Positions 1-5,805 of a stretch of 5,852 nt of DNA are shown here, in pieces; position 1 is the first letter of the stretch; each line of letters starts with the position of its first letter. Under the pieces are notes generated by a model. The model was given only the letters and a program-made list of their open reading frames with translations, had not been told where the DNA came from and made no database searches. Source of the DNA: a bacterium (GTDB lineage Bacteria > Bacillota > Clostridia > Oscillospirales > CAG-272); contig SFZB01000058.1 of the NCBI GenBank assembly GCA_004558975.1, forward strand, positions 1 through 5,852, written 5' to 3'. The position numbers and the translations under genes are program-made.

Positions 1-37
1 CAAAGGGTTTCATGGCAATGACAAAGTGGGCAGTCGA

Positions 38-99
38 TCCTTTTTTAATCGTGCGAAGCACACCACAGTCATTCACTCTTAGTCCTTAGCCCTTAGCCC
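38..99. repeat. 62-bp direct repeat, copy 1, with TTAGCCC heptads
   Basis: First copy of a direct repeat whose second copy begins 141 bp downstream at 179. It contains a short T-run, AATC, the small hairpin GTGC-GAA-GCAC (51-61), then AGTCATTCAC and heptads TTAGTCC (79-85), TTAGCCC (86-92) and TTAGCCC (93-99). A further TTAGCC follows at 109 after a CAAAAGCCC interruption. No open reading frame of any credible kind runs through it. It is a non-coding intergenic repeat of unknown type. The heptad part looks like slippage-prone sequence, while the hairpin part looks like one unit of a dispersed repeat. Confidence 0.75.
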
Positions 100-178
100 C
101 AAAAGCCCTTAGCCAAAAGCAGAAACTACCTGTTAGGTCAAGAACGAAAAGTGAATGGTGGAAGACCAAGGAGCCTAT

Positions 179-240
179 TCCTTTTCAATCCGTGCGAAGC
201 ACACCTCAGTCATTCACCCTTAGCCCTTAGTCCTTAGCCC
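179..240. repeat. 62-bp direct repeat, copy 2, with TTAGCCC heptads
   Basis: Second copy of the 38-99 repeat, differing at a handful of positions. The GTGC-GAA-GCAC hairpin is at 192-202 and the heptads are TTAGCCC (220-226), TTAGTCC (227-233) and TTAGCCC (234-240), so the order of the two heptad variants is permuted relative to copy 1. One more TTAGCCC sits at 259-265, about 30 bp before the acsB ribosome binding site. Between the copies (100-178) only a small inverted repeat ACCT-GTT-AGGT (128-138) was seen. No convincing sigma-70 promoter could be placed in 1-307, so the acsB promoter is unresolved. Confidence 0.75.
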
Positions 241-294
241 GAATCGCCCCAATCGTCCTTAGCCCAAATTTCAGTAACCAATTTGAATCAATAT

Positions 295-300
295 AGGAGG
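295..300 (+). promoter_or_regulatory. Ribosome binding site of acsB
   Basis: AGGAGG, a perfect Shine-Dalgarno core, with 7 nt (AAAAACC) before the ATG at 308. It fixes the acsB start. The surrounding 267-294 stretch is distinctly AT-rich compared with the gene. Confidence 0.9.
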
Positions 301-307
301 AAAAACC

Positions 308-2431
308 ATGAGTGTATTAACCGATCTCATCTATGGCGGCTCGAATGCCGTCGCCGGGTTGACCGAGGGCGCAGTCAATGACGCCATCGCGAAGTACGGT
401 GCTGACAAGCCCGTCGCGTTCCCCGACACTGCGTATTTCTTCCCCACCATCTATGCCGCCACCGGCGTGAAGGTCACCAAGCTGGGCGATCTGCCCGCCT
501 GCGTCGGCGTGCTCAAGAGCCTCATCACCAATCAGGAGGATCTCGGGCAGGCGCTCAACGCCGGTCTTGCCACCGCCGTCGGCGCGGAGATCCTCGAGGG
601 CTTGAAGTATGTCGAGGGCGGCAACCCCTATGAAAATGACTCCGGCATTGGCTTCGTCCCCGACCCCATCATCCGTTCCCTCGGTGTCCCGCTGGTCACG
701 GGGGATATTCCCGGCGTCGCCGTGGTGCTCGGCAAGGCGGACGATCCCGCCGATGTCGTGAAGGTCGTCAAGGATTATCAGTCCAAGGGTATCATGACCT
801 TCATGGTCGGCGATGTCATTGAGCAGTGCGCCGAGGGCGGCGTTAAGATGGGTCTGGAATTCCGCGTCGTCCCGCTGGGTCACGCTGTCACCTCCGTCAT
901 CCATGTCGTCACCGTCGCCATCCGTGCGGCGCTGATCTTCGGCAACGTCCAGCCCGGCGACCTCGGCGGCTTGCTCACCTACACCAAGGACAGAGTTCCC
1001 GCCTTTGTCAACACCTTCGGCGCAATCGACGCGGTGGTTGTCTCGGCAGGCGCGGGCGCGATCGCCCTCGGCTTCCCCGTCGTCGTGGATATCGACCTCG
1101 CGGAGAATCAGGTGCCCGGCGCGCTGGAATCCGTCTGCGACCACAGCCTCACCGTCAAGCGCTCTCTGGAGCTGCGCAATATCAAGATCAAATCCAAGGA
1201 GCTGCCCATCCCCGTGGCGTTCGCCGCCGCGTTCGAGGGCGAGATCATCCGTAAAGCGGATATGCATAACGAGTTCTGGTCAGGCAAGAACGCCACGGCA
1301 GAGCTGGTCATGATGGCAGACAATGTGGAGGATCACAAGATCACCATCGTCGGTCCCGACCTCGACGGAGGAGAAAAGAACCTCGCCCTCGCGACCAAGG
1401 TCGAAGTCTCCGGCGCGAAGATGCAGGCGGACTTCGAATCCGTCATTGAGCGGAAAATTCACGCGTGGTTCAACTACATGGAGGGTGTCATGCACACCGG
1501 TCAGCGCAATCAGGTGCGCGTCCGCGTGTCGAACGATGCCTTTGAAAAGGGTCTGCGCCTGACCCACTTTGCGGAAGTCCTCTATCATATGATCATGGAC
1601 GAATTTGACGCCGTTGTCGATAAGTGCCAGGTCACCCTGATCACCGATCAGGCGGAAGCCGAAAAATTCCGCGACGAGGTCGCAATGCCGCGTTATAACG
1701 CCCGTGACGACCGTCTGTCCTCCATGACCGACGAATCGGTGGATCGCTACTACACCTGCATCCTCTGCCAGTCCTTCGCCCCCGCCCACTGCTGCGTGGT
1801 CACGCCGGAGCGTCTCGGTCTGTGCGGCGCGGTGTCGTGGCTCGACGCCAAGGCGACCAACGAGCTGAACCCCCAGGGCCCCTGCCAGCCGATTTTGAAG
1901 GAAGGCTGCCTCGACGAGCGCACCGGCCGTTATGAGACCGTCAACAAGATGGTCAAGGAAGCCACCCACGGCGCGGTGGAAAATGTCACCCTGTATTCCA
2001 TTTTGGAGGATCCCATGACCTCCTGCGGCTGCTTCGAGTGCATCTGCGGCATCGAGCCGGTGTCGAACGGCTTCATCGTCGTCAACCGCGAGTATAAGGG
2101 CATGACGCCGGTAGGCATGACCTTCGGCGAGCTTGCCTCCTGCACCGGCGGCGGCGTACAGACCCCTGGCTACATGGGACACGGCAGACACTTCATCGCC
2201 TCGAAGAAGTTCATCGCCGCCGAGGGCGGTATTGAAAGAATCGTCTGGATGCCGAAGGAGCTGAAGGACGATGTGGGTGAGCGCCTGAACAAGACCGCGA
2301 AGGAGCTGTACGGCATTGACAATTTCGTGGATATGATCGCCGACGAGACGATCTGCGAGGATTGCGACGCTCTGATGGAATTCCTCACCGAAAAGAACCA
2401 TCCCGTTCTCGGCTTGGAGCCGCTGATGTAA
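308..2431 (+). CDS. acsB: Acetyl-CoA synthase, catalytic subunit of CO dehydrogenase/acetyl-CoA synthase
   Basis: The 707-residue protein makes acetyl-CoA from CO, CoA and the methyl group of the corrinoid iron-sulfur protein, the last step of the Wood-Ljungdahl pathway; it is cytoplasmic. Cluster A ligands are all visible: C484, C487, C496 and C506 (spacing C-x2-C-x8-C-x9-C) for the 4Fe-4S cubane, with C487 as the expected bridge to nickel, and the C573-G574-C575 motif that holds the distal nickel. Each is exactly 22 lower than the known Moorella thermoacetica residues (506, 509, 518, 528, 595-597), and the total length is also 22 shorter than that 729-residue protein, so the shortening lies in the N-terminal part. 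The protein keeps the N-terminal domain (roughly residues 1-290) that docks on CO dehydrogenase and carries the CO channel, which archaeal CdhC lacks. The start is fixed by AGGAGG 7 nt upstream. A terminator follows directly, so it is probably not co-transcribed efficiently with the cupin. No CO dehydrogenase gene is in view. Confidence 0.97.
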   Translation: MSVLTDLIYGGSNAVAGLTEGAVNDAIAKYGADKPVAFPDTAYFFPTIYAATGVKVTKLGDLPACVGVLKSLITNQEDLGQALNAGLATAVGAEILEGLKYVEGGNPYENDSGIGFVPDPIIRSLGVPLVTGDIPGVAVVLGKADDPADVVKVVKDYQSKGIMTFMVGDVIEQCAEGGVKMGLEFRVVPLGHAVTSVIHVVTVAIRAALIFGNVQPGDLGGLLTYTKDRVPAFVNTFGAIDAVVVSAGAGAIALGFPVVVDIDLAENQVPGALESVCDHSLTVKRSLELRNIKIKSKELPIPVAFAAAFEGEIIRKADMHNEFWSGKNATAELVMMADNVEDHKITIVGPDLDGGEKNLALATKVEVSGAKMQADFESVIERKIHAWFNYMEGVMHTGQRNQVRVRVSNDAFEKGLRLTHFAEVLYHMIMDEFDAVVDKCQVTLITDQAEAEKFRDEVAMPRYNARDDRLSSMTDESVDRYYTCILCQSFAPAHCCVVTPERLGLCGAVSWLDAKATNELNPQGPCQPILKEGCLDERTGRYETVNKMVKEATHGAVENVTLYSILEDPMTSCGCFECICGIEPVSNGFIVVNREYKGMTPVGMTFGELASCTGGGVQTPGYMGHGRHFIASKKFIAAEGGIERIVWMPKELKDDVGERLNKTAKELYGIDNFVDMIADETICEDCDALMEFLTEKNHPVLGLEPLM

Positions 2432-2441
2432 TTTTCCAACC

Positions 2442-2471
2442 AAACGGGAGGGCAAACGCCCTCCCGTTTTT
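2442..2471 (+). terminator. Intrinsic terminator after acsB
   Basis: A perfect 12-bp stem (2442-2453 with 2458-2469; AAACGGGAGGGC pairs with GCCCTCCCGTTT) closes a 4-nt AAAC loop and runs into a T-tract (2467-2471). It begins 10 nt after the acsB stop codon. This is a textbook rho-independent terminator and separates acsB transcription from the genes downstream. The flanking A residues also pair with the T-tract, as often seen at such sites. Confidence 0.93.
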
Positions 2472-2483
2472 CAGAAAAGCCCC

Positions 2484-2594
2484 TGTAGGGCGGGGACATG
2501 TCCCCGCCGTCCGCGAAGCGGCAGACGGTACAGATGAACAAGTCTGTACGCACTCGGTAGTTCCTGCGCGGCGGGGACATGTCCCCGCCCTACA
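2484..2594 (+). repeat. Repeat element A1 (111 bp, palindromic ends)
   Basis: Bounded by a perfect 25-bp inverted repeat, 2484-2508 against 2570-2594, beginning TGTAGGG and ending CCCTACA. Each end also contains its own perfect 20-bp palindrome GGCGGGGACATGTCCCCGCC (2489-2508 and 2570-2589). The 56-bp core (2512-2567) holds CCGC-GAA-GCGG (2511-2521), a second hairpin GTACAGA/TCTGTAC with an 8-nt loop (2528-2549), and AGTTCCTGC. It starts 12 bp beyond the acsB terminator. No target duplication was seen. It is MITE-like in shape, but no transposase is in the window, so mobility is an inference. Confidence 0.9.
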
Positions 2595-2640
2595 GAGTGG
2601 CGAACGCAGCCTCTCGAAAACACGCAGGAGATCTTAATAA

Positions 2641-2644
2641 GGAG
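2641..2644 (+). promoter_or_regulatory. Ribosome binding site of the cupin gene
   Basis: GGAG within AATAAGGAGACC, 9 nt before the ATG at 2654. This site decides the start: an in-frame ATG at 2579 exists upstream, but it lies inside the palindrome of repeat A1 and has no Shine-Dalgarno sequence suited to it. Confidence 0.8.
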
Positions 2645-2653
2645 ACCCTCAAA

Positions 2654-2983
2654 ATGCTGATTGATTTTCCCAAAATGGACGAAACCATCTTCCTCAATTT
2701 CAAAGGCGGCGAGAAAGAATACGCCGCAAGACGTTTCTCCGACGGGCAAAACACCATCATGCGCGGCAGATTGATCCCCGGCGCGTCCATCGGAATGCAC
2801 ACGCACGAGACCTCCTCGGAGATCATTTTTATTCTCTCGGGCGAGGCAAGCATCACCTGCGACGGCAAGCCCGAAACGCTGACCGCCGGACAATGCCACT
2901 ATTGCCCCAAGGGCAGCACCCATACCATGAAAAACAACGGCACCGACGAGCTGACCTTCTTCGCCGTCGTCCCGGAACAATAG
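2654..2983 (+). CDS. Small single-domain cupin protein
   Basis: The 109-residue protein is one cupin barrel with both signature motifs intact. Motif 1 is G43-x5-H49-x-H51-x4-E56-x6-G63 and motif 2 is G79-x5-P85-x-G87-x2-H90-x3-N94. H49, H51, E56 and H90 are the expected metal ligands. There is no signal peptide or membrane segment, so it should be cytoplasmic. Cupins of this size include metal-binding enzymes (isomerases, dioxygenases), sugar- or acid-binding proteins and proteins of unknown role; nothing here decides between them. The start at 2654 is chosen because of its ribosome binding site and because the protein begins just before a normal cupin N-terminus; 25 further residues are possible only by translating repeat A1. 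It lies between acsB and acsV but is separated from them by a terminator on one side and 616 bp of repeats on the other, so a link to acetyl-CoA synthesis is only positional. Confidence 0.9.
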   Translation: MLIDFPKMDETIFLNFKGGEKEYAARRFSDGQNTIMRGRLIPGASIGMHTHETSSEIIFILSGEASITCDGKPETLTAGQCHYCPKGSTHTMKNNGTDELTFFAVVPEQ

Positions 2984-3000
2984 ATTTCCACCACCCCCTT

Positions 3001-3114
3001 TGTCATTGCGAAGCCAGTGCGCACACTGGCTGTGGCAATCTCAGGCTATAGCTTTGTATGCATCCTATAGTTCCTGCACGAGATTGCCACGTCGCTGCGC
3101 TCCTCGCAATGACA
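3001..3114 (+). repeat. Repeat element B (114 bp, TGTCATTGCGA ends)
   Basis: Bounded by the perfect 11-bp inverted repeat TGTCATTGCGA / TCGCAATGACA, with a second perfect inverted pair inside, GTGGCAATCTC (3032-3042) and GAGATTGCCAC (3080-3090). Between these, the left end carries its own hairpin AGCCAGTG-CGCA-CACTGGCT (3012-3031); the right end has an unrelated GTCGCTGCGCTCC. The middle has CTATAG twice (3046-3051, 3065-3070) and then AGTTCCTGCAC, which matches the end of the core of the A elements. It begins 17 bp after the cupin stop codon. Ends of this kind are, from memory, widely dispersed between genes in Clostridia; that was not checked. Confidence 0.85.
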
Positions 3115-3173
3115 TGGAAACGCTACCCACAGGCGCGTCAGGGATGCCGCGCGCTACAACTGTATCGCACCCC

Positions 3174-3285
3174 TGTAGGGCGGGGACATGTCCCCGCCGT
3201 CCGCGAAGCGGCAGACGGTACAAACGAACAGATTTGTACGCAGCCGGAAGTTCCTGCACCGGTGGGGACATGTCCCCACCCTACA
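3174..3285 (+). repeat. Repeat element A2 (112 bp)
   Basis: Same design as A1: TGTAGGG...CCCTACA outer ends, left palindrome identical to A1, core 3202-3257. The right palindrome is GGTGGGGACATGTCCCCACC (3261-3280): both arms have changed together, so it is still a perfect palindrome. The core hairpin is GTACAAA/TTTGTAC (3218-3239), a paired substitution relative to A1. The left half of the core (GAA loop) resembles A1, the right half resembles A3. First unit of a tandem array. Confidence 0.9.
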
Positions 3286-3313
3286 AAGGTGCGTCCTGAT
3301 TTGCAACAGCCCT

Positions 3314-3426
3314 TGTAGGGCGGGGACATGTCCCCGCCGTCCGCGTCAGCGGCAGACGGTACAGACGAACAGATTTGTACGCAGCCGGAAGTTCCTGCAC
3401 CGGTGGGGACATGTCCCCACCCTACA
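3314..3426 (+). repeat. Repeat element A3 (113 bp)
   Basis: Middle unit of the array, 28 bp after A2. Left end as in A1, right palindrome of the GGTGGGG type as in A2. The first core hairpin has a GTCA loop in place of GAA while its CCGC/GCGG stem is unchanged, which accounts for the extra base. The second hairpin is GTACAGA/TTTGTAC (3359-3380), which pairs fully if one G-U is allowed. Confidence 0.9.
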
Positions 3427-3454
3427 GAGGTGCGTCCTGATTTGCAACAGCCCT

Positions 3455-3566
3455 TGTAGGGCGGGGACATGTCCCCGCCGTCCGCGTCAGCGGCAGACGG
3501 TACAGACGAATAAATCCGTACGCACTCGATAGTTCCTGCGCGGCGGGGACATGTCCCCGCCCTACA
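3455..3566 (+). repeat. Repeat element A4 (112 bp)
   Basis: Last unit of the array, 28 bp after A3; the spacer 3427-3454 is the same as 3286-3313 apart from its first base. The left half, with the GTCA loop, is like A3. The right half (GCACTCGATAGTTCCTGCGC and the GGCGGGG-type palindrome) is like A1. The second hairpin, GTACAGA/TCCGTAC (3500-3521), has one A-C mismatch. It ends 33 bp before acsV, so it would lie in the leader of any transcript that enters acsV from upstream. Confidence 0.9.
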
Positions 3567-3575
3567 GTTTCATAA

Positions 3576-3599
3576 ATACCAAGAAAGTAGAGAAAAACC
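3576..3599 (+). promoter_or_regulatory. Translation start region of acsV, weak Shine-Dalgarno
   Basis: Upstream of ATG 3600 the only purine-rich candidates are AAGAAAG and TAGAG; no GGAGG is present. The last 11 bases through the ATG (GAAAAACCATG) are identical to the corresponding stretch of acsB. No clear promoter was found between A4 and the gene. Confidence 0.5.
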
Positions 3600-5522
3600 A
3601 TGTTTGAGATCACCTTCCGTTTTGAAAATTCCGAGGATACCGTCGTCATCGCCGCTTCGCCGGAGGAGACGATCCTCGACGCCGCGCGCAAGGCGAATGT
3701 CGCCATCGACGCGCCCTGCTCCGGCAACGGCTCCTGCGGCAAGTGCCGTGTCAAGCTGCTTTCCGGCGAGGTTTCCGGCTTGCAGACCTCCCACATCTCC
3801 GACGAGGAGTATACCGAGGGCTGGCGGCTGTCCTGCTGCACCAAGCCCATGTCCGACCTGAGCGTATTGGTGCCCGACATCGCCTCCGCCTACCGCAGCC
3901 GCATGAAGACCGCCGACCTTTCCAGCGGCAAGGAGATCGAAATATTCGAAAACCTCCTCTCCGGCGTCCGCGGGGCGGGTGTCGAGCTGAAAAACGCCTT
4001 TGAAACAGTCGATTTGACCCTCGACGCGCCCACGCTCGACGACACCATGCCCGACAACGAGCGTCTGACCCGCGCTCTTGCGGAAAAGGTCGGCGCGGAG
4101 ATCGAGCTGCCCTTCTACCCCATGCGCCGCCTGCCCTCCGTGCTGCGGGAAAACGAGTTTGCCGTCCGCGTGATCGGCGAGCGCAAGGGCAGCTCCTTCC
4201 TGATCTATGACATCACCGGGCAGAACGACACGCGTCCCCTCTGCGGCGTCGGCATCGACATCGGCACCACCACCGTCTCCGCCGTCCTGTTCGACCTCAA
4301 GGACGGGCGTCTGCTGGCAAAAGCCTCCGGCGGCAACGGACAGATCCGCTACGGCGCGGATGTCATCAACCGTATCATCGAACAGGGCAAGACCGGCGGC
4401 AGAAAGAAGCTGCAGGACGCGATCATCAAAGAGACCCTTGTCCCCCTCATTGCCGCTCTGTGTCAGCAGGCAGGCGTCCCCGCGACGCGCATTTACCGCA
4501 TGGCAGTCGCCTCCAACACGACGATGAACCACCTGCTCCTGGGCGTGGACGCAGACCCCGTCCGCACCGAACCGTACATCCCCGCGTTCTTCCACTACGA
4601 ATCCCTCAAGGCGCAGGACATCGGTCTGCCCGCCCATCCGAACGCCGCCGTGCGCATCGCGCCGAACATCGGCTCTTATGTGGGCGGCGACATCACGGCG
4701 GGTGCCTTCGCCGCGATGCTCTGGGACAGAGACGAGCTGTCTCTGTTCATCGACCTCGGCACAAACGGCGAGATCGTCTTCGGCAACCGCGATTTCCTCG
4801 TCTCCTGCGCCTGCTCGGCGGGTCCTGCCTTTGAGGGCGGCGACATCTCCTGCGGTATGCGCGCGACAGACGGCGCGATCGAATCGGTCGCCATCGACGA
4901 AGCTACGATGGAACCGACCCTCGGCATCATCGGCGAAGCCGGGCAAAAGCCCGTCGGACTTTGCGGCAGCGGCATCATCGACCTGATCGCGGAGCTGTTC
5001 CGCTGCGGCATCATCAATTCCAAGGGCATATTTGTCCGCGAGGGTGCAAGAGTCGCCCATGACCGCCACGGCTGCGGGCGTTATATCCTCGCCACACCCA
5101 CAGAATCCGCCACCGGCAGAGAGGTTGCGCTGAATGAAGTCGATATCGTGAATTTCATCCGTGCCAAGGGCGCGATCTATTCCGCGATCGACACCCTGCT
5201 GTCCGCCATGGACATGGACGAGAGCGTTCTGGAGGCGGTCTATGTGGCAGGCGGCATCGGCAGCGGCATCAATATGCAAAACGCCGTCCGCATCGGCATG
5301 TTCCCGAATGTGCCGCAGGAGATGTTCCACTATATCGGCAACTCGTCCCTCGCGGGCGCGTACGCCATCGCCCTGTCGGAGGCGGCGGATGCCAAGGTAT
5401 CCGAGGTGGCGCGGAACATGACCTATATGGAGCTGTCCACCCACCCGGGCTATATGGACGCCTTCGTCGCCGCCTGCTTCCTCCCCCACACCGACGCCTC
5501 CCGTTTCGAACCTCTCGCGTAA
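3600..5522 (+). CDS. acsV: Reductive activator of corrinoid iron-sulfur protein (RACo/AcsV family)
   Basis: The 640-residue protein is an ATP-dependent electron donor that reduces inactive Co(II) corrinoid protein to Co(I). An N-terminal 2Fe-2S ferredoxin domain (about residues 1-93) has C40-x5-C46-x2-C49 and a fourth ligand at C79, in the RLSC context; C80 next to it is an unusual extra cysteine. A linker and middle domain follow, then a large ASKHA-type ATPase domain from about residue 215: phosphate-1 motif D220-IGTTT, phosphate-2 motif D385-LGTNG, ACSAGPAFEG at 404-413, GLCGSG at 453-458 and the adenosine motif VAGGIGSG at 549-556. Length and domain order match the Carboxydothermus RACo (about 630 residues); RamA-type activators differ by a C-terminal 4Fe-4S domain, absent here. 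Proximity to acsB favours CoFeSP as partner, but related activators serve O-demethylase corrinoid proteins, so specificity is inferred. The start is chosen because the ferredoxin fold begins at once. Confidence 0.92.
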   Translation: MFEITFRFENSEDTVVIAASPEETILDAARKANVAIDAPCSGNGSCGKCRVKLLSGEVSGLQTSHISDEEYTEGWRLSCCTKPMSDLSVLVPDIASAYRSRMKTADLSSGKEIEIFENLLSGVRGAGVELKNAFETVDLTLDAPTLDDTMPDNERLTRALAEKVGAEIELPFYPMRRLPSVLRENEFAVRVIGERKGSSFLIYDITGQNDTRPLCGVGIDIGTTTVSAVLFDLKDGRLLAKASGGNGQIRYGADVINRIIEQGKTGGRKKLQDAIIKETLVPLIAALCQQAGVPATRIYRMAVASNTTMNHLLLGVDADPVRTEPYIPAFFHYESLKAQDIGLPAHPNAAVRIAPNIGSYVGGDITAGAFAAMLWDRDELSLFIDLGTNGEIVFGNRDFLVSCACSAGPAFEGGDISCGMRATDGAIESVAIDEATMEPTLGIIGEAGQKPVGLCGSGIIDLIAELFRCGIINSKGIFVREGARVAHDRHGCGRYILATPTESATGREVALNEVDIVNFIRAKGAIYSAIDTLLSAMDMDESVLEAVYVAGGIGSGINMQNAVRIGMFPNVPQEMFHYIGNSSLAGAYAIALSEAADAKVSEVARNMTYMELSTHPGYMDAFVAACFLPHTDASRFEPLA

Positions 5523-5536
5523 AGCCCCGCCCTCAC

Positions 5537-5651
5537 CGCAGGGCGCGACGACCCCGGCGCGCCGGTGCAGGAACTACCGACTGTGTACAAATCCGTTCCC
5601 CTGTACCATCTGCCGCTTCGCGTTCGGCACGCCCAGTGGTCGTGCCCTACG
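5537..5651 (-). repeat. Repeat element C1 (115 bp, core on - strand)
   Basis: Ends are CGCAGGGCGCGACGAC on the left (CGTAGGG in the other copies) and GTCGTGCCCTACG on the right. The left end contains the palindrome CCGGCGCGCCGG (5554-5565) and the right end an imperfect palindrome GGCACG...CGTGCC (5626-5646). On the - strand the core (5622-5567) is 56 nt long and aligns without gaps to the A1 core with about ten differences, ending in the same AGTTCCTGC. It starts 14 bp after the acsV stop codon. CGCCCT-(6 nt)-AGGGCG (5528-5545) could fold at the junction but lacks a T-tract, so it was not called a terminator. Confidence 0.88.
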
Positions 5652-5671
5652 AATATGGAACGCACCCCCAC

Positions 5672-5786
5672 CGTAGGGCGCGACGACTCGGCGCGCCGGT
5701 GCAGGAACTATCAACTGCGTACAAACCTGTTTTCCCGTACCGTCTGCCGCTTACGCGGTCGGCACGCCCAGTGGTCGTGCCCTACG
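5672..5786 (-). repeat. Repeat element C2 (115 bp, core on - strand)
   Basis: Tandem copy of C1 at a period of 135 bp, separated by a 20-bp spacer that contains GAACGCACCCC. It begins CGTAGGGCGCGACGAC and ends GTCGTGCCCTACG. Read on the - strand, the core (5757-5701) has CCGC-GTAA-GCGG and the hairpin GTACGGG/TTTGTAC (5740-5719), which closes with three G-U pairs. Confidence 0.88.
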
Positions 5787-5805
5787 ACCCTCGAACGCAC
5801 CCCAC

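Noticed and set aside
267..307. Sigma-70 promoter with TTGAAT and AATATA ahead of acsB
   Set aside because: The two boxes are only a few bases apart and overlap the ribosome binding site region, so they cannot form a proper -35/-10 pair.
317..2455. Two long - strand open frames opposite acsB (317-1267 and 1280-2455)
   Set aside because: Same reason: antisense shadows of acsB without domains; one even runs into the terminator hairpin.
3202..3257. tRNA-like gene, because of two internal hairpins and the GTTCCTGC stretch
   Set aside because: No acceptor stem, anticodon arm or GTTCRANNC T-loop of proper spacing can be laid out; the similarity stops at the short GTTC.
3174..3566. CRISPR array
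   Set aside because: Unit length is about 112 bp and the 28-bp spacers are nearly identical to each other, the opposite of CRISPR spacers; no cas gene is present.
2484..3566. Insertion sequence with transposase
   Set aside because: The elements are 111-114 bp, contain no gene, and no target site duplication could be seen at any of the copies; at most they are non-autonomous.
2471..3880. Several small open frames reading MSPP, GRGHVPA or RAGTCPRRP through the A elements
   Set aside because: They are translations of the palindromic repeats in different frames; no ribosome binding sites and no similarity beyond the repeats themselves.
3570..5489. A 639-codon open frame on the - strand, opposite acsV
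   Set aside because: It mirrors acsV in a GC-rich region with biased third positions; its translation is low-complexity (rich in G, D, A, V, H) with no recognisable domain, while the + strand has a full, motif-complete protein.
5528..5545. Terminator after acsV
   Set aside because: The six-base stem with six-base loop has no following T-tract and overlaps the left end of repeat C1.
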